Translations under genes and position numbers: made by a program
The notes under the pieces: generated by a model
Seen by the model: the letters and a program-made list of their open reading frames with translations, nothing else
What the model was told of the DNA's origin: nothing
Database searches by the model: none
Part shown: positions 54,264 to 62,300 of the stretch, one piece after another
Layout of the letters: the number at the start of each line of letters is the position of its first letter
How positions within the stretch are numbered: position 1 is the first letter of the stretch
Origin: DAOUAM01 sp034433305
Lineage (GTDB): Bacteria; Chloroflexota; Dehalococcoidia; Lucifugimonadales; DAOUAM01
DNA length: 64,000 bases
Direction: 5' to 3'
NCBI GenBank assembly: GCA_034433305.1
Contig: DAOUAM010000069.1
Span: 1-64,000, forward strand

Positions 54264-54470
54264 ATGGGACTGGTGGGAAAGATGCTGGGGCTGGAAGAAA
54301 TCAAGGCCATAGATAAGGCTATCGAGCGCGTGCTGGCCGACTACCCGCCGGACAGCTACCGCTATGTGGTAGGCATCCGCGACATCGCGGTGCTGGAGAG
54401 ACACGGCCCCGGTGGCAGGGTAAGGACCGTGGCGGTGTACAACATCAGGCGGCAGGCGTATGAGGAGTAG
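54264..54470 (+). CDS. Small hypothetical protein
   Basis: A 68-residue unknown protein, KMLGLEEIKAIDKAIERVLADYPPDSYRYVVGIRDIAVLERHG, likely one helix followed by a beta hairpin. It is divergent from the dehydrogenase at 53248. No motif I recognise. Confidence 0.5.
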   Translation: MGLVGKMLGLEEIKAIDKAIERVLADYPPDSYRYVVGIRDIAVLERHGPGGRVRTVAVYNIRRQAYEE

Positions 54471-54568
54471 CACAGGCCCGGCCCTAGGGCCGGACGCTTC
54501 GGGCGAGGAGTCATATCCTCCGGATTGCTCCGCAGCAAGCATCCTGACATTAAGATATACTGTGGCCA

Positions 54569-54606
54569 TTGTGGGTAATATTGTGTAGAATTATTGTGTA
54601 GCATTT
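54569..54606 (+). promoter_or_regulatory. Tandem 13-bp repeats upstream of a MazEF-type module
   Basis: Three near-tandem units, ttgtgggtaata, ttgtgtagaatta and ttgtgtagcattt, end 15 bases before the antitoxin ATG in an AT-rich island. They overlap a possible promoter (TTGTGG 54569 and TATTGT 54592, 17-base spacer). They are a natural candidate operator for the ribbon-helix-helix antitoxin. Confidence 0.55.
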
Positions 54607-54621
54607 TGTGGAGCCAGTGAA

Positions 54622-54873
54622 ATGAGCACCAGGGTCATACAGGTCCCGATGGAGAAGGAGTTGCTGGAAGCACTGGACCTCCTTTCCAGAGCAGAAGGCC
54701 GGTCCCGCGCCGACCTGATCAGGGAGGCGTGCCGCCTGTACCTGCGGAGAATGGAGCAGGAGCGCCTGGACCGGGAATACATAGAGGGCTATGTCAGAGT
54801 CCCTGAAGGGCTAGCGTTGAGCGAGGCCCAGGCCGCACTGGCGGGCCAGGTATTGCCCGAGGAGGAGTGGTAG
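54622..54873 (+). CDS. Ribbon-helix-helix antitoxin (MazE/CopG type)
   Basis: An 83-residue protein with an N-terminal RHH domain: RVIQVPMEKELLEALDLLSRAEGRSRADLIREACRLYL (residues 4-41), where the first strand contacts DNA and the helix pair forms the dimer. The C-terminal part (REYIEGYVRVPEGLALSEAQAALAGQ) would wrap the toxin. The stop codon directly abuts the toxin start, typical of a TA module. Confidence 0.87.
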   Translation: MSTRVIQVPMEKELLEALDLLSRAEGRSRADLIREACRLYLRRMEQERLDREYIEGYVRVPEGLALSEAQAALAGQVLPEEEW

Positions 54874-55194
54874 GTGCGCCGGGGTGAGGTATGGTGGGCG
54901 AAGCTCCCACCGCCCGCTGGACGGCGCCCGGTAGTCCTTCTCTCCCGGGACTCGGCCTACAGGGTCCGCACCTCAGTCACTGTTGCTGCTGTCACCAGGA
55001 CCACCAGGGGAATACCTGTGGAGGTGCCGCTGGATGAAAGCGATGGCATGCCCATCCGCTGCGTGGTGAACCTTGACGACATCCTTACCATCCCCAAGGC
55101 CCTGCTGGAGGACAGGATAACAGTCCTGTCAAGGCAGAAGCTGCTTCAGGTCTCTAAGGCCATTGTCTTTGCTCTGGCCCTGGAAGAGCTTTAA
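54874..55194 (+). CDS. MazF/PemK-type endoribonuclease toxin
   Basis: A 106-residue type II toxin that cleaves mRNA. Family features: MRRGEVWWAKLPPPAGRRPVVLLSRD at the N terminus (Arg in the substrate pocket), TVAAVTRTTRGIPVEVPL, and CVVNLDDILTIPKALL with the Asp/Leu core. GTG start at 54874 immediately follows the antitoxin stop. The TAA stop is directly followed by a small transposable element. Confidence 0.9.
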   Translation: MRRGEVWWAKLPPPAGRRPVVLLSRDSAYRVRTSVTVAAVTRTTRGIPVEVPLDESDGMPIRCVVNLDDILTIPKALLEDRITVLSRQKLLQVSKAIVFALALEEL

Positions 55195-55414
55195 GTGCCT
55201 ATCCGACAACCTTTGGCGGATGCACTCGGCCTTGAAACAATTCTCTGAGTAGGGGCAACCCTTGTGGTTGCCCCATCGGCCTTCCGCCTGGTGCCTATCC
55301 GACGACCTTGATGGTGGGCCGACAGGCCCACCAGGAACGGTTAAATGACCGCTCGCCCTGAGCTTGTCCAGGGGTGCTTTACCAGCCGACGTGCAGTTAT
55401 CGGATAGGCTCTAA
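55192..55414. mobile_element. MITE-like element with TAA duplication at the mazF stop
   Basis: Element 55195-55411 (217 bp) with 16-bp inverted ends, gtgcctatccgacaac and the complement of gagcctatccgataac (14 of 16 match), flanked by TAA on both sides; the left TAA is the toxin stop codon. An internal copy of the end sequence begins near 55290, and a family D fragment (gtaggggcaacccttgtgg) is inside. The IS5/IS1031 group uses 3-bp TNA targets. Confidence 0.75.
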
Positions 55415-55415
55415 G

Positions 55416-57128
55416 TCATCGTACTTTGACCAGGCTCTCCGCCCTCAGGAAGTCGAAGTCGCAGCCTTTGTCGGCCTGGAGGATATGCTGGGCGTAGAGC
55501 CAGCCGTAGCCACGGGTGTGGTGCGGCTCCGGCGCGGGCGTCTCGGCCAGCCGGCGCTGGACCTCGCGCTCGTCCACCAGCAGGTCCAGCCGGCGGCTGG
55601 GCACGTCCAGTTCGATGATATCGCCGGTGCGGACGGCGGCCAGCGGCCCTCCGGCGGCGGACTCGGGCGTAACGTGGACCACCACGGTGCCGAAGGCCGT
55701 GCCGCTCATGCGGGCGTCGCTGAGCCGCACCATGTCGCGTATGCCCTGCTGGAGTACCCGCTTCGGTAGCGGCAGGAAGCCCCACTCGGGCATGCCAGGG
55801 CCACCTATTGGCCCGGCGTGGCGCATCACCAGCACGTCGTCGGGCCGGATGTCCAGCGCTGGGTCGTCAATGCGGTGTTCCATATCCTCGTGGTCCTGGA
55901 AGACCACGGCCCGGCCCCGGTGCCTCAGCAGTCCGGGCGACGCCGCCGTGGGCTTGATGACCGCGCCGCCAGGGGCCAGCGAGCCGTACAGCACCGCCAG
56001 GCCTCCCTCGGCGTTCAGGGGGTTGTCCAGGCTTCTGATGAGGTCGCGGTTGTAGTTGGGAGCGCTCCTGATGTTCTCGCCCAGGCTGCGGCCCGTGACG
56101 GTGGTAGTGTTGGTGTGCAGCAGAGGGGAAAGCTCCCGCAGCAGGGCAGGGAGGCCGCCGGCGTAGAAGAAGTCCTCCATCAGGTACTTGCCCGAGGGCT
56201 TCACGTTCAGCAGGAAGGGCGTCTCGCGGGAAAGCGCATCGAAGAGGGACAGGGGCAGGTCTATGCCCAGCCGCCCGGCGATGGCCGTCAGGTGGATGAT
56301 GGCGTTGGTGGAGCCTCCGATGGCGTGCAGCGTGCGGATGGCGTTCTCGAAGGCCTCAGGCGTCATTACCCTGGAGGGGCGCAGGTCCAGCTCCACCAGC
56401 CTGACAATCTGCCTGCCGGCGGCCTCGGCCAGTTGCAGCCGGCGGGAGTCCACGGCGGGGATGGCGGCGTTGCCCGGCAGGGCGATGCCCAGCGCCTCGC
56501 CCATGGCGGCCATGGTGGACGCCGTGCCCATGACCATGCAGTGGCCCGGGCTGCGCACGATGCAGCTCTGCAACTCGGCCCAGTCCTCCTCGGTGATGCG
56601 CCCGGCCCGCAGCTCCACGGCGTAGCGGCGGCAGTCGGTGCAGGAGCCAAGCTCCTCGCCGCGCCAGTTGCCCTTGAGCTGCGGCCCGCCGGTGACCAGG
56701 ATGGCCGGGACATCGGCGCTGGCGGCGCCCATGAGCAGCGCCGGCGTTGTCTTGTCGCAGCCGCCCAGCAGCACCACGCCGTCCAGGGGGTTGGCCCGGA
56801 TGGACTCCTCCACGTCCATGCTCATGAGGTTGCGGTAGAGCATGGTGGTGGGGCGCATGTTGTACTCGCCCAGGGACATGACCGGGAACTCCAGTGGGAA
56901 GCCGCCGGCCTGCCAGACGCCGCGCTTCACGGCCTCGGCAAGCTGGCGCAGGTGGGCGTTACAGTGGGTCAGCTCCGACCAGGTGTTGCAGATGCCGATG
57001 ATGGGCCTGCCCTCGTAGGCAGGCTCGCCGAAGCCCTCGGCCTTGAAGGCGGCGCGCCTGAGCCAGCCGTAAAGCTCTGGCGTGTCGAACCAGGCCCGGC
57101 TGCGATAGGGTTTCCCGTCGGTGGACAT
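55416..57128 (-). CDS. IlvD/Edd-family dehydratase
   Basis: A 570-residue iron-sulfur dehydratase that removes water from 2,3-dihydroxy acids. Candidate cluster cysteines are C56 (THCNAHL), C124 (GGCDKTTP) and C197 (PGHCMVMGTAST). The C-terminal part has GGLAVLYGSLAPGGAVIKPTAAS and RMSGTAFGTVVVHVTPESAAGGPLA. Length and features are closer to sugar acid dehydratases (arabinonate, xylonate, gluconate) than to IlvD of branched-chain synthesis. The ATG at 57128 follows AGGAG. Confidence 0.92.
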   Translation of the reverse strand: MSTDGKPYRSRAWFDTPELYGWLRRAAFKAEGFGEPAYEGRPIIGICNTWSELTHCNAHLRQLAEAVKRGVWQAGGFPLEFPVMSLGEYNMRPTTMLYRNLMSMDVEESIRANPLDGVVLLGGCDKTTPALLMGAASADVPAILVTGGPQLKGNWRGEELGSCTDCRRYAVELRAGRITEEDWAELQSCIVRSPGHCMVMGTASTMAAMGEALGIALPGNAAIPAVDSRRLQLAEAAGRQIVRLVELDLRPSRVMTPEAFENAIRTLHAIGGSTNAIIHLTAIAGRLGIDLPLSLFDALSRETPFLLNVKPSGKYLMEDFFYAGGLPALLRELSPLLHTNTTTVTGRSLGENIRSAPNYNRDLIRSLDNPLNAEGGLAVLYGSLAPGGAVIKPTAASPGLLRHRGRAVVFQDHEDMEHRIDDPALDIRPDDVLVMRHAGPIGGPGMPEWGFLPLPKRVLQQGIRDMVRLSDARMSGTAFGTVVVHVTPESAAGGPLAAVRTGDIIELDVPSRRLDLLVDEREVQRRLAETPAPEPHHTRGYGWLYAQHILQADKGCDFDFLRAESLVKVR

Positions 57129-57151
57129 GGTGGACTCCTGCTTCGCTGACG

Positions 57152-57727
57152 TTATGGGCGGCTTGAGGACGGCCCCTGGCCAAAGAGCTGATATACCTCG
57201 GCCCCGAAGCCTTCGAGCACGTCCGAGTGGATGGTGTCCCCGAGCCCGTAGAGATGCGCCCGTTGCCAGGCACCATCAACTAGCATCAGCACTTCCACAG
57301 TCCTGGCCTCGGGCGAGACCAGCCAGCACTCCTTTACTCCAATGCGGGCGTAGTCTGTTATCTTGTCCTCGACGTCACGGCGGGTGTTGCTGGAGGACAG
57401 GACTTCCACCACGAGGTCGAGGGGGCCTTCAACAACCTGGCCTGGCATACCAGCCCGTTCCTTCCCGATGAATATCAGGTCTGGCTGCCGAGTGCGCAGC
57501 GGCTCTCTTTGTATCAGGACATCTACAGGTGCAAACAGTACTTCGCCCAAACGGTGTTCATCAACAAAAGGGGCCAGGATCAGGACCAATCGTCGAAGAA
57601 TCCGCTGGTGCTCGAGTGTCGGCGCCGGCGCCATTATCATCTCTCCATCAACTATGTCATACCGCCGTTTTATCTCTGGCCCCTTCAGGTACTCCTCGTA
57701 GGTGAGCCGCCTCGTCTGCGTCGTCAT
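57152..57727 (-). CDS. Uma2-family (DUF820) putative endonuclease
   Basis: A 191-residue PD-(D/E)xK nuclease-like protein of the Uma2 family, which is highly expanded in cyanobacteria and Chloroflexota. Core elements: YEEYLKGPEIKRRYDIVDGEMI, RQPDLIFIGKERAG (Asp), DLVVEVLSSSNTRRDVEDKITDYARIGVKECWLVSPEARTVEVL (Glu and Lys). No function is established. It sits 69 bases downstream of an unknown gene on the same strand. Confidence 0.87.
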   Translation of the reverse strand: MTTQTRRLTYEEYLKGPEIKRRYDIVDGEMIMAPAPTLEHQRILRRLVLILAPFVDEHRLGEVLFAPVDVLIQREPLRTRQPDLIFIGKERAGMPGQVVEGPLDLVVEVLSSSNTRRDVEDKITDYARIGVKECWLVSPEARTVEVLMLVDGAWQRAHLYGLGDTIHSDVLEGFGAEVYQLFGQGPSSSRP

Positions 57728-57796
57728 GGCCTTGCTCCTTTCTACCGGGCCGGCGCCGGCCCCGTCCGGACCTGCGTCGGCAGGTGAGACAGCGGG

Positions 57797-58423
57797 CTAC
57801 TGCGATTGCGTCACGGCCCGCAGCCGGTCGCTGGTCCAGCGCTTCAGCGCGTCCAGGGCCGGCGGCGCGACGTAGAAGACCTGCACGTCGGGCGGGAACT
57901 GGACGCGGTGGTCCTCGCGGATGAACAGCACGCCGGCCTCGCCCTCCTTCAGCGTCTCGTTTATGCGGGCGCTGATGTGCTCGTAGCGCTTCTGGGTGGT
58001 CTCCTGGTAGCCCTGCCAGGCCAGCCTGGACACCTTCTCGCTGGTCAGGCCGATGGCTATGCAGCGCTGCCAGTCGGAGCTTTCCTCCACCAGCGACCGG
58101 TCTTCGGTGGCCTCCAGCTTCGCCGTGGACTGGCACAGCGCCTGAATGAAGGAGTAGCCCCTGGGGTTCAGCGACTCGATGAGCCTCATGCCTTCCTCGC
58201 CGTCGCTGAACACCGTTTCGTGATAGACGTGCAGCACCTGGCCCAGCGACCTCTCCAGCCTGTAGATGTGGTCACGTAGCTCGCTCCAGTACTGGTCCAG
58301 GAGACGCTGGCCCTCCTCCGGCGCCTCCGGCCCGAATATGAACGTGGGCACCAGGAATAGCTTCCTGTTGGCCCTGAACTGCTCTGCCTGGGGTTTAGGC
58401 ATCTGGCTTAGCGGAGTACTCAC
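57797..58423 (-). CDS. Conserved hypothetical protein, possibly eRF1-like
   Basis: A 208-residue soluble protein. The segments KEGEAGVLFIREDHRVQFPPDVQVFYVAPPALDALKRW (near 160-200) recall the C-terminal domain of bacterial eRF1-like proteins, but I cannot confirm this. GTG start at 58423 (an ATG at 58402 is possible). It is 140 bases downstream of the formate dehydrogenase gene, so cotranscription is possible. Confidence 0.6.
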   Translation of the reverse strand: MSTPLSQMPKPQAEQFRANRKLFLVPTFIFGPEAPEEGQRLLDQYWSELRDHIYRLERSLGQVLHVYHETVFSDGEEGMRLIESLNPRGYSFIQALCQSTAKLEATEDRSLVEESSDWQRCIAIGLTSEKVSRLAWQGYQETTQKRYEHISARINETLKEGEAGVLFIREDHRVQFPPDVQVFYVAPPALDALKRWTSDRLRAVTQSQ

Positions 58424-58563
58424 TGGCAGTCCCTACCCTTGTGGAGATTGTCCTGGAATGGAGTCCACCATCATTTTATCTGCCAGCCAGGGCCGGCTCC
58501 AACTGGCGCGGATGGCATAGTGAGGCCGGGGCCGGCCGGCGGCCCGCCTGCTCCGGGCGCAGC

Positions 58564-61359
58564 CTACCGCCCGTAGCCCGACATCTCGGCGAAGGCGTCG
58601 GCCTTCCGCCGGCGCCGGCCCGGGCGCTGCTCGCCGTCGGCGCCAATCTTCTCGATGCGCACGGCGCAGACCTTGTACTCGGGAATGCGGGAGTTGGGGT
58701 CGAAGGCCGAGTTGGTCAGGAAGTTGGCGGCGTGCTTCTGGAGCTTGACGAAGGGCACGAAGACCTCCCCGGCGCGCATCTTCTCGGTGTACAGCGCCCG
58801 GCCCTCCAGCTCGCCCCGGCGCGACACCAGCCTGACCCACTCGCCGTCGGCGACGCCGTAGCGCTGGCCGTCCTCGGGACTCATGGCGATCTGCAGCTCA
58901 GGCGAGCGGGCCAGCAGGCCCTCGGCGCGGCGGGTGATGGTGCCGCCGTGCCAGTGGTACAGGATGCGCCCGGTGTTCAGGACCAGCGGATAGCGTCTGT
59001 CGGGGAGCTCCTCGGCCTGCGGCCCCTGCTCGAAGGCCACGAACTTGGCCCTGGGGCCGCGCGGGAAGTCCTTCTCGTACAGGAAGCGGGTGCCCGGGTG
59101 GTCCGGCGTCGGGCAGGGCCACTGGATGCCGCCCTCCCGGTCCAGCCGCTCGTAGGATATGCCGGCGACGATGGGCGTCAGCCGGGCCATCTCGGCCCAT
59201 ATCTCCGAGGGATGGCTGAAGCTGAACTCGCGCTCCAGCCTCAGGCCCAGGCGACGGCTCATGCGGCGGGCCAGGTCGCAGATGATGTCCCAGTCTGCGC
59301 GGCTCTGGCCCACAGGCGGAACGGCCCGGCGCACGCGCTGCACCCGGCGCTCGCTGTTGGTGAAGGTGCCGTCCTTCTCGGCGAAGGACGCGGCCGGCAG
59401 CACCACGTGGGCGGTCTCCGCCGTCTCGTGCATGAAGATGTCCTGGACTACCAGGAACTCCAGCTTCCTGAAGGCCTGCTCGGCGTGGTGGAGGTCAGGC
59501 TCGCTGAGCAGCGGGTTCTCGCCGGCGATGTACATGGCCTTGATGCGGCCCTGGAGGATGGCCTCCACCATATCGGTGACCACCAGGCCCTTCTCGGTGG
59601 GCAGCGGGTGGTTGCCCCAGGCCTGCTGGAACCTGGCGAGGTTCTGGGCGTTGAGCGGCTGATATCCGGGGAAGGAGTTGGGCAGGCAGCCGGCGTCGCC
59701 GCAGCCCTGGACGTTGTTCTGGCCCCGCAGGGGCGAGATGCCTGAGCCGGGCTTGCCAAGCTGGCCGGCCACCAGGGCCAGGTTCAGCAGGGAGTGGGCG
59801 TTGGCCGTGCCGTTGGTGTGCTGGGTGATGCCCATGCCCCAGATGAGGCACGAGCCGCTGAAGGGCGGCCTGGCGTACATGCGGGCCGCCGCCGCGATGT
59901 CCCGGGCGGGCACGCCGGTAATCTTCTCGGCGTACTCCAGGGTGTATTTGTCCACTACCTGGCGCCACTCCTCGAAGCCCTCGGTGCGGTTGAGCACGAA
60001 GTCGCGGTCCCACAGGCCCTCGTCCAGGATGGCCCTGGCCATGGCGTTGAGCAGGGCCACGTCGGTGCCCGGGCGTGGGCGCAGCCACAGGTCGGCGAAG
60101 TCGCACATCTCGATGCGGCGCGGGTTGATGACGATGAGCTTCGCCCCGCGCTCGATGACGGCCCGGCGCATGCGGGCGGCGGCCACCGGGTGGTTGGAGT
60201 TGGCGTCGGAGCCGACGATGACCAGGCAGCCGGCCTCCTCGTAGTCCACGTAGGAGTTGCTGGTGGCGCCGCTGCCCAGGGCGACCAGCATGGCCTCCAC
60301 CGAGGGCGAGTGGCACAGGCGCGTGCAGTGGTCTATGTGGTTGCTCTGCATGATGAGCCGCGCCCACTTCTGCTGTACGTAGCCGTCCTCGTTGGTGCAC
60401 TTGGCCGAGCAAAGGGTGGCGAAGGCATCGCCCCGGTACTGCTCCAGCCGCTCGGCCACATAGTCCAGCGCCTCGTCCCAGGAGACAGGCTCCAGCTTGC
60501 CGTTCCTTCGTACCAGCGGCGTGGTCAGCCGGTCCTCGTGGTGCACGAAGGTCCAGCCGAAGCGGCCCTTGACGCACAGCATGCCGACGCTGGACTTGTT
60601 GTCCGAGTCGTCCAGCACCTCGGCGATGCGGCCTTGCCTGTCCACCTGGAGCTTGATGCCGCAGCCGACGCCGCAGTAGGGGCAGGTGGTGGTGACGCTC
60701 TTGACGATGTTCCTGCGGTCGGGCGGACTCTTGACCTCGATGGCGCCGGTGGGGCACACCGAGAGACATGAGCCGCAGGTGGTGCACACCGACTCCACCA
60801 GGGGCCTGTCCATGAAGGTGCCGATGCGGCTGTCGCGCCCCGTGCCCAGGAAGTCAATGGCGCCGATGAACTGGTGGCCGTCCTGGCAGGCCTGGGCGCA
60901 GCGGCCGCACAGGATGCAGGCGTCCATGGCGATGCTGAAGATGGGGTTGCTGGTATCGGTGGGCTGACGCTGCCGCCCGTGCCAGCGTGGCTGGGCGATG
61001 CCATAGTGCCTGGCGGCCACTGAAAGCTCACGGTAGTCCCTGGCGCCCTGCTGGCCGCTGGCCCCGTTCCCCGGGAACATGGCCAGGGTCAGCTCCAGTA
61101 CGCCCCGGCGGATGCTGTTGACCTCGGGCGTATCGGTCCAGACCTTCATGCCGTCCCTGGCCGGCACCGAGCACGACGCCGGGAAGCCGCGCACGCCCTC
61201 GATCTGCACCAGGCAGGTCCGGCAGGCGCCGATGGGCTTCATGTCCGGGTCCTTGCATAGCTGGGAGATGTAGGTCCCGGACTGGTTGACGGCGTCCAGC
61301 ACCGTGGCGCCCTCCCGGACTTCCACCTCGTGTCCGTTGATGGATAGCTTGATGCTCAT
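58564..61359 (-). CDS. fdhA: Molybdenum formate dehydrogenase alpha subunit
   Basis: A 931-residue catalytic subunit of an NAD-linked formate dehydrogenase. Order: [2Fe-2S] ferredoxin domain with C35, C46, C49, C63; two [4Fe-4S] clusters (CILCGRCAQACQ and CTTCGSCLSVCP); the bis-MGD enzyme part with a further [4Fe-4S] motif CPYCGVGCGIKLQV; and TRLCHSPSV, where Cys is the Mo ligand followed by the catalytic His, so the Cys form rather than selenocysteine. The His/Cys [4Fe-4S] site normally found after the ferredoxin domain lacks cysteines (MFPGNGASGQQGARDYREL). ATG at 61359; the in-frame extension would start at a TTG in vapC sequence. Confidence 0.95.
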   Translation of the reverse strand: MSIKLSINGHEVEVREGATVLDAVNQSGTYISQLCKDPDMKPIGACRTCLVQIEGVRGFPASCSVPARDGMKVWTDTPEVNSIRRGVLELTLAMFPGNGASGQQGARDYRELSVAARHYGIAQPRWHGRQRQPTDTSNPIFSIAMDACILCGRCAQACQDGHQFIGAIDFLGTGRDSRIGTFMDRPLVESVCTTCGSCLSVCPTGAIEVKSPPDRRNIVKSVTTTCPYCGVGCGIKLQVDRQGRIAEVLDDSDNKSSVGMLCVKGRFGWTFVHHEDRLTTPLVRRNGKLEPVSWDEALDYVAERLEQYRGDAFATLCSAKCTNEDGYVQQKWARLIMQSNHIDHCTRLCHSPSVEAMLVALGSGATSNSYVDYEEAGCLVIVGSDANSNHPVAAARMRRAVIERGAKLIVINPRRIEMCDFADLWLRPRPGTDVALLNAMARAILDEGLWDRDFVLNRTEGFEEWRQVVDKYTLEYAEKITGVPARDIAAAARMYARPPFSGSCLIWGMGITQHTNGTANAHSLLNLALVAGQLGKPGSGISPLRGQNNVQGCGDAGCLPNSFPGYQPLNAQNLARFQQAWGNHPLPTEKGLVVTDMVEAILQGRIKAMYIAGENPLLSEPDLHHAEQAFRKLEFLVVQDIFMHETAETAHVVLPAASFAEKDGTFTNSERRVQRVRRAVPPVGQSRADWDIICDLARRMSRRLGLRLEREFSFSHPSEIWAEMARLTPIVAGISYERLDREGGIQWPCPTPDHPGTRFLYEKDFPRGPRAKFVAFEQGPQAEELPDRRYPLVLNTGRILYHWHGGTITRRAEGLLARSPELQIAMSPEDGQRYGVADGEWVRLVSRRGELEGRALYTEKMRAGEVFVPFVKLQKHAANFLTNSAFDPNSRIPEYKVCAVRIEKIGADGEQRPGRRRRKADAFAEMSGYGR

Positions 61360-61390
61360 GACACGCCCTTTCTGCACTGCCAGGTTGTGT

Positions 61391-61884
61391 TTATTCAAGG
61401 GACTGCTTCAGGAGGAGCAAGGAATCGTCCTGCTCGGGGTCCAGCAGTCCTATTCGTTCTCTTTCCGCAGCCTTTTGAAGGGCTTTATCTGCCGCTACGA
61501 TGACGAACCTGACTCCAACAGCCTGGGCTGCGCTGTTCAGGTCAATCATAGTGGCGAGGTGAATTGAGTCCGCTGCGCGAAGGCCGTAATCACGTGCGAC
61601 CCTCACCGCCGCCCGTTGTATAGACTCGCTGACCGGAATAAGCTCCAGTGCTTGCGACTGGTCTTCATTGAAGCGAGCGAGCAACTGGGAAAACCCTCGC
61701 TGAGTGATCAGCCTGTTCCGCCTCAGCCGCGCTGCCGCACCAGTGATCTCAATTACTGCAATAAATGAAGTTACCAACTTGCTATCGGCATTCCTGGACT
61801 CAAAGAGGGTGTCCATTACATCGGACCCTTCTCAGTCTTGTACCTTTTTACAAGTGCAGAAGAGTCCAGATAGAATAACGGCAC
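61391..61884 (-). pseudogene. VapC-type PIN toxin, frameshifted
   Basis: PIN-domain RNase toxin. In one frame from the GTG at 61884, which overlaps the antitoxin stop, the product starts VPLFYLDSSALVKRYKTEKG with the first catalytic Asp, then hits a stop at about 61818. The next frame continues SDVMDTLFESRN, AVIEITGAAARL (catalytic Glu) and AADSIHLATMIDL (second Asp) to the stop at 61391. One base is missing near 61823-61828 relative to an intact gene. Without correction the 141-residue downstream product lacks the first Asp and should be inactive. It could also be a sequencing or assembly error. Confidence 0.8.
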
Positions 61885-62108
61885 TATAGACCTTCCTCGC
61901 GCATCTTGATGATCTCTCGGCTCAACGTGGTGTCGCCAAGCTCTGCATCAAGCATGGCTCGGAGTTCCTTCACGGTCATCCTGGGCTTGCCATACTTGCC
62001 CAGGGCCTCCTGTACGATGGCCTTCACTCCCTCTTGTTGACTTCTATAGGTGGCGAGGGCCAGGGCATATTCTACCTTCGACAACCCTCTGTTGGTGACC
62101 TGTGGCAT
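61884..62108 (-). CDS. VapB-type antitoxin
   Basis: A 74-residue protein (SKVEYALALATYRSQQEGVKAIVQEALGKYGKPRMTVKELRAMLDAELG) directly before the PIN toxin, sharing its last base with the GTG. The ATG at 62108 lies three bases after the stop of the fdhA fragment, with GAGGGAG in the fragment's end as ribosome site, so translation is coupled to that fragment. The region is less GC-rich than its surroundings. Confidence 0.78.
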   Translation of the reverse strand: MPQVTNRGLSKVEYALALATYRSQQEGVKAIVQEALGKYGKPRMTVKELRAMLDAELGDTTLSREIIKMREEGL

Positions 62109-62111
62109 CTA

Positions 62112-62279
62112 TCATTCTCCCTCTCGCACCAGGCAGGTCCGGCAGGCGCCGATGGGCTTCATGTCCAGGTCCTTGCATAGCTGAGAGATGTAGGTCCCGG
62201 ACTGGTTGACGACGTCCAGCACCGTGGCGCCCTCCCGGACTTCCACCTCGTGTCCGTTGATGGATAGCTTGATGCTCAT
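62112..62279 (-). pseudogene. Truncated duplicate of the fdhA 5' end
   Basis: A 55-residue reading frame starting MSIKLSINGHEVEV and ending ACRTCLVREGE, identical to FdhA residues 1-51 apart from two substitutions (D22V-type and P39L-type), then stop. It contains cluster cysteines 35, 46 and 49 but not 63. It retains the probable original fdhA ribosome site (ggagggag, 62290-62297). Confidence 0.9.
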
Positions 62280-62300
62280 GTCACGCCATTACTCCCTCCT

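Larger units (their letters stand above)
61206..62287. repeat. 162-bp direct duplication flanking the vapBC cassette
   Basis: 61206-61367 (5' end of fdhA) and 62126-62287 are identical in 158 of 162 positions, without gaps, at an offset of 920 bases. Between the copies lie vapC, vapB and about 18 bp. The duplication runs from inside the ferredoxin domain to seven bases upstream of the ATG. Confidence 0.95.

Noticed and set aside
60310..60350. Selenocysteine in formate dehydrogenase
   Set aside because: The metal-ligand position reads Cys (TRLCHSPSV) with a normal TGC codon; no in-frame TGA is present.
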